Below, in pieces: positions 1 through 10,339 of a DNA stretch of 33,087 nucleotides. The first letter of the stretch is position 1. Every line of letters begins with the position of its first letter. This DNA comes from Candidatus Aminicenantota bacterium (GTDB lineage Bacteria > Acidobacteriota > Aminicenantia > Aminicenantales > UBA4085). Made by a program: the position numbers and the translations under genes. The notes beneath the pieces were generated by a model, which had not been told where the DNA came from, did not search any database, and saw only the letters and a list, made by a program, of their open reading frames with translations. The DNA lies in contig JAFGEN010000045.1 of the NCBI GenBank assembly GCA_016931595.1, forward strand, positions 1 through 33,087. Reading direction: 5' to 3'.

Positions 1-942
1 AAACGCTCTTCCCGGCTCATCGTCCAAGAGGACGACCAGGCCCGGCTTGGTGCAGAATTGCCCCGCTCCGAGACTGCATGAAGAAAAAAGGTCGGCTGCA
101 AGGGCCTCGCCCCGTTCTTTGACGGCTTCCGGTAGAAGAAAAATCGGATTGAGGCCGGACATTTCAAGATAGATCGGCCGGCCCGCTTCGTCGGCCGCAC
201 TTTTCAGTGAGAGCCCCGACGCCCGGCTCCCGGTGAAGGCCGAGGCCCCGACGGATGGGTGGGCGACAAGATGCAAGCCATCCTCCGGTGCGAGATGATA
301 CAGCAGCTGGAAAGAGGCGGGAGGAAGCCCGGCTCGGTTCAGGCATAAAAAAAGGATTTCGGCAACCAACCGGGTCGTTCCGGGATGGGAGGGATGGCCT
401 TTGGCGATGACCGGGTTTCCTGCGGCCAGGGACGCGGCGAAATCACCGCCTGAAGCGGCATTGAAAGCGAAAGGGAAATTGCTCGGGCCGAAGATGATGA
501 CCGGTCCGCCGAGGGGCTCCCGGATCGAGCGGATGTTCAGCCGGGTGTCGATTGCGGCCTGGCGCCAGGATCCGTCCCGGACGGCTTCCGCCGCCTGGCG
601 GAGCTGTCCGGTGGTCCGAGGAAGTTCGATTGTCTTGAGACGGGGCTCCCTCGGCAGGGCGGTTTCGCGATGGGCGGTTTCGACGAGGTCGTCGGCGGAG
701 GCATCGAGAGACTCGGCGAAGAGGTCGAAGAACCGGCTTAGGGTGGAGGGGGAAACGGACTCGAGATCGCGGGCCGCTGAACGGCCGGCCTTGAGGGCGT
801 CCTCGGCGTCGGTGAATGCGGAGACGGGGTAGAGGCCGGTCAGGGGATTCCCCGTCGCCGGATCGATGGCCGTAAACACCGCCGTCGTTCGAGCCGGTCG
901 CCAGACCCCGTTGATCAAGACAGGGGCGGCGGATTCGTTCAT
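1..942 (-). CDS. Aldehyde dehydrogenase, alpha-ketoglutarate semialdehyde (2,5-dioxovalerate) dehydrogenase-like, C-terminus off the left edge
   Basis: Reverse-strand frame from ATG at 942 stays open to the edge (not in the ORF track because no stop is inside the window). Translates MNESAAPVLINGVWRPARTTAVFTAIDPATGNPL...GPVIIFGPSNFPFAFNAASGGDFAASLAAGNPVIAKGHPSHPGTTRL...IYLEMSGLNPIFLLP...SLGAGQFCTKPGLV, with ALDH nucleotide-binding and catalytic Glu/Cys regions. Confidence 0.9.
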   Translation of the reverse strand, partial: MNESAAPVLINGVWRPARTTAVFTAIDPATGNPLTGLYPVSAFTDAEDALKAGRSAARDLESVSPSTLSRFFDLFAESLDASADDLVETAHRETALPREPRLKTIELPRTTGQLRQAAEAVRDGSWRQAAIDTRLNIRSIREPLGGPVIIFGPSNFPFAFNAASGGDFAASLAAGNPVIAKGHPSHPGTTRLVAEILFLCLNRAGLPPASFQLLYHLAPEDGLHLVAHPSVGASAFTGSRASGLSLKSAADEAGRPIYLEMSGLNPIFLLPEAVKERGEALAADLFSSCSLGAGQFCTKPGLVVLLDDEPGRAF

Positions 943-969
943 CCTGGGGCTGCGTATCGGTCCGGCTGA

Positions 970-1197
970 TCAGCCTCCGGAATAGATCGGGGAGACGGCG
1001 ATCTTGTCGCCCTCCTCGATCTCGTCTTCCGGTAAAACGGCTTTTCCGTTCCGGGTGGTGATCCGGGGGCGATCGGCCGGAATTCCGATTATTGTCACCA
1101 GCTCAGCGACTGTTGTCCTCGGGGGAAGGTCGAGGTCCTTTTCGCTGAATCCGGTCTTGTAAATCAGGGGACCGATGACCTTGACCAGGACCTTCAT
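970..1197 (-). CDS. MoaD/ThiS-family sulfur carrier-like protein
   Basis: 75 aa, ubiquitin-like, ends in ...SPIYSGG with the C-terminal Gly-Gly; sits directly downstream of an AOR gene. Confidence 0.88.
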   Translation of the reverse strand: MKVLVKVIGPLIYKTGFSEKDLDLPPRTTVAELVTIIGIPADRPRITTRNGKAVLPEDEIEEGDKIAVSPIYSGG

Positions 1198-1203
1198 GGC
1201 CGT

Positions 1204-3045
1204 TCAGTCGGAAAGCGTTGCGTATGGTTCGACGGCGGCCGCCTCGGCCTGGAGGCCAAGGGAGAGGAGGGTGGCTTTCGTCGGGATGCCCCGGCGATCA
1301 TAGCCGCGCTGGTCGTAGTAATGCTGAAGGAGGCCGTCATACTTGTCGAGTTCAAGGACCTTGCCGGCGATCGGACCTTCGGTGTCGGCATTGGCGGGGT
1401 CGAACCAGACTCGCGGCGGATAGTCGTCTTCGCGGGATGCCTTGGGGAATTCCCTGAGGAAATGCAGCTTGATCATGGAGTAGATCCGGTCGGCGACCGT
1501 CCACATGTCTTCCAAGCCCCAGTTCAAGCCGGTGGCCAGGTTAAAGTATTTGGGATAGTTCTCGAGGGGCCAGCCGTTCTCGATCCAGGGGAAGCGGCAG
1601 GAAACGATGAATTCGAAGAGGCCGCCCCGGATGCGCTGCAGCTCGATGACTTTAGCCGCTTTTTCCGGGCCGTAGGATTCCCGGGTGGTGTTCCGGATTT
1701 CGAAGGTGATGATCCAGGCTTCCCGGTGATGGGCTCCGATGGCCGCGACTCCAAAGGCCAGGGCCTGGCCGGGGATGAACTTGCAGTTGTAGGCGGCCAC
1801 CTCGAGGCCCTTGACCTGCATGGCATAGGCCTCGGAGCCGTGCCCGAATTCCCGGGCCATCCGCAGCGAGCCTTCGGCCAGGAGATTGCCGATTTTGCCC
1901 TCGCGGTGGGCGGCCATCCGGAGGAGTTCCTTGGCCCGCTCCGCGTCGCCGAATTTGAAGTCTCCGGCGACGGCCCCGTGGTCGATAGCGTCGGCATAGA
2001 AGCTCAGAATGCATCCGGTCGACATCGTATCCAGGCCGTAATCGTCGCAGAGATAGTTCAGCGAGGCCATCTGGGGGATGTCGAAAATCTCCAGGTTCGG
2101 GCCGAGGAGGGCGACGTTTTCATAATCGAGTTCGGATTCGTGTCCTTCCGCGTCACGGACGGTCACGCCGCAGCGCATCGTACAGGTCGGACAGCCGTAC
2201 GTCGCGATCCGGGCGTTGTTGCAGCGCTCGCCGTCGACCTGCCAGGCCAGGGGATGATGGGTCTTGCGGAAATTGCGGACGGGCAGGCCTCCCACTTCAT
2301 TGCAGAAGGGAAGAACGCCGGTCGTACTCTGGATCGACCAGCCGGTCTCCTTGTCGATCTGTCCGACCTTCCTCAAATCCCCGAAGCCGGCCGCCTTCAT
2401 TCCGGCCGGGTCGGCCTGGGGGATGGGCCGAGTGCCCTTGACCACGATGGCCTTGAGCTTTTTTGATCCCATGACCGCGCCGATGCCGGGGCGTCCGCCG
2501 GCCCGGCCTTCAAGGCTGCGGATCACGGCGACCCGATTGAGGTTTTCACCGCCCTGGCCGATGTTCAGGACGCCGACTCCCTTTCCGTACTTGGCGTAAA
2601 TCCACTCGTTGCAGGCGAACGTCCCTTTTCCCCAGACTTCATCGGCCGGAATGAACTCGACCTTGTCATCCTCGATGTAGAGCATCGTCGGCCGGTCGGC
2701 GGCGCCCTCGACAATCAACATATCGTAACCCGCCTTGCGGAGGTGTTCTGCGGCCCGGGTTCCCAGGTTGCCGTCGCCGTAAAAACCGGTCAGCGGCGAC
2801 TTGGCCGCGACGACCGCCTTGCCGGTGTTGGGGGCTGGAATCCCTGAGATCGGCCCGAGGGCGACGATGAGTTTATTCTCCGGCCCGAGCGGGTCGATGC
2901 CTGGCTTGAGCTCGTCATAGAGGGTTTTCACGGCGAACCCGCGTCCGCCGACCCACTTTTGGGCGAATTCCTCGGTGAATGTTTCTTTTTTAAAAGATTT
3001 GGCGCTGAGATTGACCCTCAGGATGTTTCCGGTCCAGCCGTTCAT
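1204..3045 (-). CDS. Aldehyde ferredoxin oxidoreductase (tungsten-dependent AOR family)
   Basis: MNGWTGNILRVNLSAKSF..., VGGRGFAVKTLYDEL, GPISGIPAPNTGKAVVAAKSPLTGFYGDGNLG, CPTCTMRC (CxxCxxxC) and a later Cys (VSCRFPW). Track start at 3060 is a TTG inside the GGAGGAG Shine-Dalgarno; ATG at 3045 fits better. Confidence 0.93.
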   Translation of the reverse strand: MNGWTGNILRVNLSAKSFKKETFTEEFAQKWVGGRGFAVKTLYDELKPGIDPLGPENKLIVALGPISGIPAPNTGKAVVAAKSPLTGFYGDGNLGTRAAEHLRKAGYDMLIVEGAADRPTMLYIEDDKVEFIPADEVWGKGTFACNEWIYAKYGKGVGVLNIGQGGENLNRVAVIRSLEGRAGGRPGIGAVMGSKKLKAIVVKGTRPIPQADPAGMKAAGFGDLRKVGQIDKETGWSIQSTTGVLPFCNEVGGLPVRNFRKTHHPLAWQVDGERCNNARIATYGCPTCTMRCGVTVRDAEGHESELDYENVALLGPNLEIFDIPQMASLNYLCDDYGLDTMSTGCILSFYADAIDHGAVAGDFKFGDAERAKELLRMAAHREGKIGNLLAEGSLRMAREFGHGSEAYAMQVKGLEVAAYNCKFIPGQALAFGVAAIGAHHREAWIITFEIRNTTRESYGPEKAAKVIELQRIRGGLFEFIVSCRFPWIENGWPLENYPKYFNLATGLNWGLEDMWTVADRIYSMIKLHFLREFPKASREDDYPPRVWFDPANADTEGPIAGKVLELDKYDGLLQHYYDQRGYDRRGIPTKATLLSLGLQAEAAAVEPYATLSD

Positions 3046-3295
3046 GGGCTTCTCCTCCAAAATAGAATAATCGATGCGGCGAATGGAAGGTATCTCTTAT
3101 ACCATGCCGGCCGAGCGCTTTCAAGGCGGATTGGCGTCCTGACCGGGCCCGTCATCGGTCTTTGTTTTTTTTATCGGTTCCTCGCTTCACTCTTCCGTCG
3201 GAGGGGGCCGCAGCCATCTTGACTCGTGAATCATGCAGGCTAGGCCTGCTTTCATTGACTTCCCGTGAATTCTCCTTTATAAAAGGGATGGAATA

Positions 3296-3976
3296 TTGTG
3301 TCCGATGATCGAACAGCCCCCGTATCCGTTTAAGCATATCGCCATGGAGGGCGTTTTTTTCTCCGGTAAAACCGTGTGGGCCGGCCTTCTGGCTCAGCGG
3401 CTCGGCGGCAAGGTCGTCCAGGATCAGACCGATAATCCATACCTCAAGGATTTTTATGACGAGAAAGACGGGGCCGCATTCCTGTCGCAGCTCGTCTTCC
3501 TGGTCAACCGCTACCATCAGCAATCCCGATTGATCCAGCGCGACTTGTTTGACGAACGGATCGTCTGCGACTACATCTTTGAAAAGGACAAAATCTACGC
3601 CTACCAGACGCTTTCCGACGACGAGCTGGTCGTTTATGACAAGATCTACGGAGTGTTTGCCGAGCGGATTCCCCGGCCCGATCTGGTCATTTATCTCCAG
3701 ATCGGACTCCCAACCCTGCTCCGGCGCATTTCCCGGCAGGGAACCCCGCTGGACCGGAACATTTCGGAGAAATACCTCCAGGACCTGATCGAAGCTTACG
3801 ATTATTTTTTCTTCAACTACCAGGCCTCGCCCCTGCTCGTCGTCAAGTCCGACGAGCTGGACGCTTCCCGGGACGATCATCTCGACGATCTCGTCTCCCA
3901 GATCACCGGGATGAAAAAGACCTCTCTCTACTATGTGCCCTCGAGTTTTGCGGGCGCCGGAGAGAAGAAACGCTGA
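3296..3976 (+). CDS. Deoxynucleoside kinase family protein
   Basis: P-loop EGVFFSGKT, NPYLKDFYDE, QLVFLVNRYHQ, VCDYIFEKDKIYA, PRPDLVIYLQ, LIEAYDYFFFNY. Start could also be ATG at 3305. Confidence 0.85.
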   Translation: MCPMIEQPPYPFKHIAMEGVFFSGKTVWAGLLAQRLGGKVVQDQTDNPYLKDFYDEKDGAAFLSQLVFLVNRYHQQSRLIQRDLFDERIVCDYIFEKDKIYAYQTLSDDELVVYDKIYGVFAERIPRPDLVIYLQIGLPTLLRRISRQGTPLDRNISEKYLQDLIEAYDYFFFNYQASPLLVVKSDELDASRDDHLDDLVSQITGMKKTSLYYVPSSFAGAGEKKR

Positions 3977-4032
3977 CGAACGACTTTACCTCAACCCCGC
4001 GGAGAGGCGGGGTGGGGAGAAAGGATTTGACG

Positions 4033-4944
4033 ATGAACGCATCAGAACCGGGCCGGATGACGGTCCCTCTCATCCGGGCCAGAAAAAAAACCGGGGAAAA
4101 GATCACGGCCCTGACAGCTTATGACTTCGCCCTGGCCTCGATCATGGACTCCGCCGGTGTTGATCTCCTCCTGGTCGGAGATTCCCTCGGAATGGTCGTC
4201 CTCGGCTATGAAAACACGCTTCCGGTGACGATGGAGGAGATGATCCACCACACCAAGCCGGTCGCACGAGCGGCCCGGCGGGCCCTGGTCGTTGGGGACA
4301 TGCCGTTCATGTCCTACCATCTCTCCCCGGAACAGGCTCTCGCCAATGCCGGACGCTTCGTCAAGGAGGGAGGGGCCGAGGCGGTCAAAATCGAAGGGGC
4401 CTCGCCCCGCCGCCTCCATCTCATCGAAACTCTGGTCGAGGCCGATATCCCGGTTTTAGGACACATCGGCCTCACGCCGCAATCGGTTATTCGCCTGGGA
4501 GGCTTCAAGGTCCAGGGAACCACCCTCCCGGCCGCCCGGCGCCTGGTTTCCGAAGCCGCCGCGGTGGAGAAAGCGGGGGCGTTTGCCATTGTCGTCGAAT
4601 GCGTTCCGGCCGAGGTGGCTCGTGAAATCACCGCCTCAGTCGGCATCCCGACGATCGGAATCGGCGCGGGTCCGGCTTGCGACGGCCAGATCATCGTTTT
4701 TCATGACCTGGTAGGTTGCCACGGCGGGTATCTTCCCAAGTTTGTCAAGATGTACGCCGACCTTCACAAGGTCATCACCGGGGCCGTCACCCATTACCGG
4801 GACGACGTCCGGTCGGGCGTTTTCCCGGACCGGGACCATGCCTATCACTTGAAACCGGAGGCCGCACGAATCCTCAAGCGGGGACGGGGAAGGGCCGGGG
4901 GGGGGGTGAACACCCGGGCCAATTCAAAGGAAGATGCGAAATGA
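4033..4944 (+). CDS. panB: 3-methyl-2-oxobutanoate hydroxymethyltransferase
   Basis: ALTAYDFALASIMDSAGVDLLLVGDSLGMVVLGYENTLPVTMEEMIHHTKPV...GDMPFMSY...KIEG...GHIGLTPQS...IGIGAGPACDGQIIVFHDLVG. ATG at 4033 after GGAGAAAGGA. Confidence 0.97.
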   Translation: MNASEPGRMTVPLIRARKKTGEKITALTAYDFALASIMDSAGVDLLLVGDSLGMVVLGYENTLPVTMEEMIHHTKPVARAARRALVVGDMPFMSYHLSPEQALANAGRFVKEGGAEAVKIEGASPRRLHLIETLVEADIPVLGHIGLTPQSVIRLGGFKVQGTTLPAARRLVSEAAAVEKAGAFAIVVECVPAEVAREITASVGIPTIGIGAGPACDGQIIVFHDLVGCHGGYLPKFVKMYADLHKVITGAVTHYRDDVRSGVFPDRDHAYHLKPEAARILKRGRGRAGGGVNTRANSKEDAK

Positions 4945-5780
4945 TCATCATCCGTCAAATCGACGAGATGCGCCGGGCGGTCCGACGGGAAAAAGGACAG
5001 GGCCGGACGGTCGGCCTCGTGCCGACCATGGGATATCTTCACGAAGGCCACCTGAGCCTCGTCCGCCTCGCCCGTCGTGAAGCCGATGTCGCCGTGGTCA
5101 GCCTGTTCGTCAACCCGATCCAGTTCGGGCCGAAGGAGGACCTGAAGTCCTATCCCAGGGATTTCGAGCGGGATGCGGCGCGGCTGCGGATCGAACAGGT
5201 TGATTACCTCTTTGCCCCGGCCGACAAGGAGATGTATCCCGGGGAACATCGAACCTTTGTCGAAGTCCGGGGGCTTCAGGACCGCCTCTGCGGCCGGACC
5301 CGGCCCGGTCATTTCCAGGGTGTATGCACAGTGGTCATGAAACTGTTCCAGGCGATCGAGCCGGATTGCGCCGTTTTCGGCCGGAAGGATGCCCAGCAGG
5401 CCCTCATCCTTCAGCGCATGGTCGCCGATTTGAATATCCCCGTGAGGATGATCGTCGCCCCCATCATCCGGGAGCCGGACGGTCTGGCCATGAGCTCGCG
5501 GAACACCTACCTGGACCCGGCCGAGCGAAAGGCCGCCCTGGTCCTTTCCCGGAGTCTGGCCGAGGCCCGGGCCGCCGTCGACGCCGGAAACCGGGACGCG
5601 GCCGAAATCGTCGCGGCGATGCGGGCCGCGATTGAATCCGAGCCCCTGGCCCGGGTCGACTATATCGAAGCCGTCGACCCGGCCGACCTCGCCCCTGTAG
5701 CGGAGCTTCGGGAAGGGACGATTGTCGCCCTGGCCGTGTTCATCGGCCGCACCCGCTTGATCGACAACATGTTGATATGA
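4941..5780 (+). CDS. panC: Pantothenate synthetase
   Basis: MIIIRQIDEMRR...VGLVPTMGYLHEGHLSLVR...SLFVNPIQFGPKEDLKSYPRD...FGRKDAQQ...MSSRNTYL. Start ATG at 4941 overlaps the panB stop (ATGA). Confidence 0.97.
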   Translation: MIIIRQIDEMRRAVRREKGQGRTVGLVPTMGYLHEGHLSLVRLARREADVAVVSLFVNPIQFGPKEDLKSYPRDFERDAARLRIEQVDYLFAPADKEMYPGEHRTFVEVRGLQDRLCGRTRPGHFQGVCTVVMKLFQAIEPDCAVFGRKDAQQALILQRMVADLNIPVRMIVAPIIREPDGLAMSSRNTYLDPAERKAALVLSRSLAEARAAVDAGNRDAAEIVAAMRAAIESEPLARVDYIEAVDPADLAPVAELREGTIVALAVFIGRTRLIDNMLI

Positions 5781-5793
5781 ATGGAGACCGACG

Positions 5794-6144
5794 ATGAGAC
5801 GCACCCTTTTAAAATCGAAAATCCACCGGGCCGTGGTTACGGCCTCGGACCTTCATTACGAGGGAAGCCTCGGTTTGGACGAGGCCTTGATCGAAGCGGC
5901 CGACCTTGTCCCGTACGAGAAAGTCCACGTCTATAACGTTTCCAACGGGGCCCGGTTTTCAACTTACATCCTGAAGGAGCCGCGGGGATCGGGCAAGGTG
6001 GCCATTTATGGAGCAGCGGCCCACAGGGCCCGCCCGGACGACCTTCTGATCATCGCCGCCTACGCCCAATGCGAAGAGGACGAAACCCGGGGATGGAAGC
6101 CCAAGGTGGTTCTCGTAGACGGACAAAACCGGGTCAAGGCCTGA
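5794..6144 (+). CDS. panD: Aspartate 1-decarboxylase
   Basis: MRRTLLKSKIHRAVVTASDLHYEGSLGLDEAL (Gly-Ser self-processing site), VHVYNVSNGARFSTYIL, GAAAHRARPDDLLIIAAYA. Confidence 0.97.
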   Translation: MRRTLLKSKIHRAVVTASDLHYEGSLGLDEALIEAADLVPYEKVHVYNVSNGARFSTYILKEPRGSGKVAIYGAAAHRARPDDLLIIAAYAQCEEDETRGWKPKVVLVDGQNRVKA

Positions 6145-6174
6145 GTCCGCCGCCGGACCGGCTCCGCCCGGCGC

Positions 6175-7641
6175 TCATTCGTGACGGTAGTTGGGAGCTT
6201 CCTTGGTGATAATGACGTCGTGGGCGTGGCTTTCCTTGAGTCCGGCGGGGGAGATGCGAACGAATCGTCCGCGCTCCTGCAGTTCCTGAATCGTCCGGCA
6301 GCCGGCGTATCCCATCCCCGATTTGAGGCCGCCGACGAGCATGTGGATGATCGAGGCGACCGCTCCTTTGTAGGGAACCATGCCCTCGATCCCCTCGGGG
6401 ACCAGCTTCGTTTCCGGAAGGCCGGCGTCCTGGAAATAGCGATCCCGGCTCCGGCCCTCGCGCATGACCTCCATTGAGCCCATTCCCCGGTACATCTTGT
6501 ACGACCGGCCCTGGTAAAGGACCACTTCGCCCGGGGATTCGTCCGTCCCGGCCAGCATGTTGCCCAGCATGACCGAGCTGGCCCCGGCGGTGATCGCCTT
6601 GGTCACGTCGCCGGAAAACTTGATGCCGCCGTCGGCGATGACCGGGATGCCTAGCGGGCGGGCGATCCGGGCCACATCGGCGACGGCCGTGACCTGGGGG
6701 ATGCCGCAGCCGCTGACGACACGGGTCGTGCAAATGGACCCCGGGCCGACGCCGACCTTGACAGCGTCCACTCCCAGGTCGATAAGCTCGGCGGCCGCCT
6801 CGGCCGTGCCGATGTTGCCGGCGACCAGCTCCTGGTCGGGATATTCCTTCCGGATGATCTTGACCATGTCCAAGACCCGCTGGCTGTGGCCGTGGGCCGT
6901 GTCGACGACCAGGACATCGGCCTTGGCTGCGATGAGGGCCCGGACCCGGTCCAGGGCGTCCTTCCCCACGCCGACCGCCGCCCCCACCCGTAGCCGGCCC
7001 AGGGAATCCTTGGCCGCGTGGGGGTACTGGATCCGCTTGAGGATATCCTTGTAGGTGATCATTCCTTTCAAGTGGTGGGCTTCGTCGACGATCAGAATCT
7101 TCTCGATCTTGTGTTTATGGAAGAGTGTTTCGGCTTCCTCGATCGAGGTTCCGACGGGCACGGTGATCAGGGCCCGGGTCATGACGTTTTCGATCGAGAT
7201 GTCCGAACGAGTTTCGAAGCGGATGTCGCGGTTCGTCAGGATCCCCAGCAGCCGGTTGGCCCCGTCGGTGATCGGCAACCCGGAGATATGGAACCGGTGC
7301 ATCGTCTCCCGGGCCTGGCCGATGGTGTCGGTCGGACGCATGCAAATCGGTTCGTGGATCATCCCGCCTTCGAAGCGCTTGACCTTGTCGACTTCCTCGG
7401 ATTGGGCCTCGATCGACATGTTCCGGTGGATGATTCCCAGGCCGCCCTGCTGGGCCAGGGCGATGGCCATGGTCGACCGGGTTACGGTATCCATCGCCGC
7501 CGCGACGAGGGGGACCTGGAGGTCGATCCGGCGGCTGAACTTGGTCGCGACCTGGGCGTCGGCCGGCTCGACGGCCGATTTAGCCGGGACGACGAGGACG
7601 TCGTCGAATGTGAGACCTTCCCGGATGCTCTCGTCCAACAT
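6175..7641 (-). CDS. guaB: Inosine-5'-monophosphate dehydrogenase with CBS domains
   Basis: [18 protein letters not shown] pair, [42 protein letters not shown]. Confidence 0.98.
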   Translation of the reverse strand: MLDESIREGLTFDDVLVVPAKSAVEPADAQVATKFSRRIDLQVPLVAAAMDTVTRSTMAIALAQQGGLGIIHRNMSIEAQSEEVDKVKRFEGGMIHEPICMRPTDTIGQARETMHRFHISGLPITDGANRLLGILTNRDIRFETRSDISIENVMTRALITVPVGTSIEEAETLFHKHKIEKILIVDEAHHLKGMITYKDILKRIQYPHAAKDSLGRLRVGAAVGVGKDALDRVRALIAAKADVLVVDTAHGHSQRVLDMVKIIRKEYPDQELVAGNIGTAEAAAELIDLGVDAVKVGVGPGSICTTRVVSGCGIPQVTAVADVARIARPLGIPVIADGGIKFSGDVTKAITAGASSVMLGNMLAGTDESPGEVVLYQGRSYKMYRGMGSMEVMREGRSRDRYFQDAGLPETKLVPEGIEGMVPYKGAVASIIHMLVGGLKSGMGYAGCRTIQELQERGRFVRISPAGLKESHAHDVIITKEAPNYRHE

Positions 7642-7655
7642 GAGGCCTCCTTGCC

Positions 7656-10250
7656 TTACCGTTTCCGCTTTTTCGGAATCATCGCCCGGGCGGCCGTCTT
7701 CGGTCCGCCGCCCGTCTGGGCCGGCGGGCCCTGGCGGTATACCTGGCGCTCCGGTTTCCGGGCCAGTTCCTGCTCGACCGCAGGCTGGAGAAGATAGAGA
7801 TAGCGGACCGTTTCATCCTCGATCCGGTCAAGCATGGCCTGGAACATGTCGAAGCTTTCTTTTTTATATTCGACCAGGGGATCGCGCTGGCCATACCCCC
7901 TCAGCCCGATGCCTTCCTTCAGGTAATCCATCCCCAGGAGGTGGTCCTTCCATTGGTTGTCGATGATTTGGAGAAGGATGAACCGCTCAAACTGGCGCAT
8001 CATCCCCGGGCCCATGAGGCCCTCCTTGTCGGCGTAGACCTTGCGGAGATGGGCCAGCGTCTTCTCCTTCAATTCCTCGGAGGAAACGGAGGTCCAGTCG
8101 ACTCCGATGCCGTTCGCCTCGACGCCATATTGGGCGGCAAGCGCGGCGCGGAAGCCCTCGAGGTCCCATTCATCGGGCGGCTTTTCGGCCGAGACGTAGG
8201 TGTCGATCTGCCAGTCCAGGATCTGATCGACCAGGGACTCGACGTATTCCTTCATGTCCTTGCCTTGGAGGATCTCTTTCCTCTGGGCGTAGACCGTCGT
8301 CCGCTGCTTGTTCATGACGTCGTCGTATTCGAGGAGGTGTTTGCGGATGGTAAAATTATGGCCTTCCACCTGTTTCTGGGACCGCTGGATAGCCTTGGAG
8401 ACCATGGCATGCTCGATCGGGACACCCTCGCTCATGCCGATCCGGGCCATCATGCCTTTGATCCGATCGCTTCCGAAAATCCTCATCAGGTCGTCCTCAA
8501 GGCTCAGGTAGAACCGCGAGGAGCCGGGATCGCCCTGGCGGCCGGCCCGGCCCCGGAGCTGGTTGTCGATTCTGCGGGCTTCATGCCGCTCCGTCCCGAG
8601 GATGTGGAGACCGCCCAGGCCGATGATCCGATCATGCTCCTCGCCGATCGATTTGCGGGATTCAGCCAGGGCTTTGTCCATCATCTCCGGGGCGGCCTTG
8701 TCCGGGTCGACGCCCTGTCGGCGGAGGGATTCCTTGGCAATCGACTCGGGGTTTCCGCCCAGAAGGATGTCCACGCCTCGGCCGGCCATGTTGGTGGCGA
8801 TGGTCACCGATCCGGCCCGTCCGGCTTGGGCGATGATGGCCGCCTCCTGCTCGTGGTATTTGGCGTTGAGGACGATGTGCTTGACGCCCTTGCGCCGGAG
8901 CTTTCCGCTCAGGAGTTCGGACTTCTCGATCGAGGTGGTCCCGACCAGAACCGGCCGGCCGACCTGGTTGAGCTCGACGATTTCGTTCTGGACGGCCTCC
9001 CACTTTTCCTCGGCCGTCCGGTAAATGACGTCGGGATTCTCGACCCGGATCAGGGGCTTGTTGGTCGGAATTTCGACGACATCCAGGCCGTAGATGTGTC
9101 CAAACTCTTCGGCCTCGGTCATGGCCGTGCCCGTCATCCCGGACAGCTTTTTATACATGCGGAAATAATTCTGGAACGTAATCGAGGCCAGGGTCTGGTT
9201 TTCCTGTTCGATCTTGACCTTCTCCTTGGCTTCCAGGGCCTGGTGAAGGCCGTCGCTGTACCGGCGGCCGGGCATGAGCCGTCCGGTGAACTCGTCGACG
9301 ATGATGACCTGTCCCTCCTTGACCATGTAGTCGACGTCGCGTTTGAAGATGAAATGGGCTTTCAAGGCCTGGTTGATCCCGTGAACGAGGTCCATCTGGG
9401 CCAGGTCGAAGAGGTTGGGAACATGGAGAGCCTTTTCGGCCGCGGCCACGCCTTCCTCCAGAAGGGAGACGGCCCGGGATTTCTCGTCGATCTTGAAATG
9501 TTTCTCCGGCTCGAAGCGCCGCACGACGGCGTCGGCTTTGAGGTACAGGTCGGTCGAGCCCTCGCTCGGTCCGGAGATGATGAGCGGTGTGCGGGCCTCA
9601 TCGATCAGGATCGAATCGACCTCGTCGACGATGGCGTAGTGGAAGGGCCGCTGGACCAGGTCCTGAAGCCGGAACTTCATATTGTCCCGAAGGTAATCGA
9701 AGCCGAACTCGTTGTTGGTCCCGTAGGTGATGTCGGCCCGGTAGGCGGCATAGCGGTCGGCGTCGGGCATATCGTGCTGGATCGTCCCGATCGTGAGGCC
9801 GAGGAAACGGTGGATGGGCCCCATCCATTCCGTGTCGCGCTTGGCCAGGTAATCGTTGACCGTGACGATATGAACCCCGAGGCCGGTCAGGGCGTTGAGA
9901 TAGGTCGGAAGGGTGGCAACGAGTGTTTTCCCCTCGCCCGTCTTCATTTCGGCGATTTTGCCCTGGTGAAGGACGATGCCCCCGATCAACTGAACGTCGA
10001 AATGCCTCATCCCGGTCGTCCTTCGGGATGCTTCCCTGACAACGGCAAAGGCTTCGGGCAGAAGGTCGTCCAGCGGGGCGCCTTGAGCCAGCCGTTCCTT
10101 GAATTCGGCGGTTTTGGCCCGGAGCGCATCATCGCTCAGGGCTTTGATCCGCGGTTCGAAATCGTTGATGACGGTGACGAAGGGGGAGATCTTTTTCAGG
10201 TCCCGTTCGCTCTTCGTCCCGAAGAGCTTCTCAGAAATCCACTTTAACAT
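7656..10250 (-). CDS. secA: Preprotein translocase subunit SecA
   Basis: [106 protein letters not shown] at 10250 preferred over track start 10286. Confidence 0.98.
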   Translation of the reverse strand: MLKWISEKLFGTKSERDLKKISPFVTVINDFEPRIKALSDDALRAKTAEFKERLAQGAPLDDLLPEAFAVVREASRRTTGMRHFDVQLIGGIVLHQGKIAEMKTGEGKTLVATLPTYLNALTGLGVHIVTVNDYLAKRDTEWMGPIHRFLGLTIGTIQHDMPDADRYAAYRADITYGTNNEFGFDYLRDNMKFRLQDLVQRPFHYAIVDEVDSILIDEARTPLIISGPSEGSTDLYLKADAVVRRFEPEKHFKIDEKSRAVSLLEEGVAAAEKALHVPNLFDLAQMDLVHGINQALKAHFIFKRDVDYMVKEGQVIIVDEFTGRLMPGRRYSDGLHQALEAKEKVKIEQENQTLASITFQNYFRMYKKLSGMTGTAMTEAEEFGHIYGLDVVEIPTNKPLIRVENPDVIYRTAEEKWEAVQNEIVELNQVGRPVLVGTTSIEKSELLSGKLRRKGVKHIVLNAKYHEQEAAIIAQAGRAGSVTIATNMAGRGVDILLGGNPESIAKESLRRQGVDPDKAAPEMMDKALAESRKSIGEEHDRIIGLGGLHILGTERHEARRIDNQLRGRAGRQGDPGSSRFYLSLEDDLMRIFGSDRIKGMMARIGMSEGVPIEHAMVSKAIQRSQKQVEGHNFTIRKHLLEYDDVMNKQRTTVYAQRKEILQGKDMKEYVESLVDQILDWQIDTYVSAEKPPDEWDLEGFRAALAAQYGVEANGIGVDWTSVSSEELKEKTLAHLRKVYADKEGLMGPGMMRQFERFILLQIIDNQWKDHLLGMDYLKEGIGLRGYGQRDPLVEYKKESFDMFQAMLDRIEDETVRYLYLLQPAVEQELARKPERQVYRQGPPAQTGGGPKTAARAMIPKKRKR

Positions 10251-10339
10251 TGTATAGTAATACCAGAGGAAGGCCGGGATTGTCAATTTTCATCCGGGTT
10301 TGCTTTTGGCTCCGCTTTTCGATATAGTCCGCCGGCAGA

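Noticed and set aside
1-942. Apparent gap in the ORF track at the left edge that could suggest an ALDH pseudogene
   Set aside because: The reverse frame is open from 942 to 1; it is only cut by the window edge.
1321-2466. 381-aa plus-strand ORF antisense to AOR
   Set aside because: Mirror frame of a confident AOR gene.
3235-3249. GCAGGC-TAG-GCCTGC perfect hairpin between divergent AOR and dNK genes
   Set aside because: Only a 6-bp stem without a T-tract; could be an operator but nothing else supports it.
3152-3880. 242-aa minus-strand ORF opposite the deoxynucleoside kinase
   Set aside because: Antisense artefact; plus-strand kinase motifs are clear.
4845-5804. 319-aa minus-strand ORF opposite panC
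   Set aside because: Antisense artefact of panC codon usage.
7941-10247. 768-aa plus-strand ORF antisense to secA
   Set aside because: Mirror frame of secA codons; no recognisable protein features.
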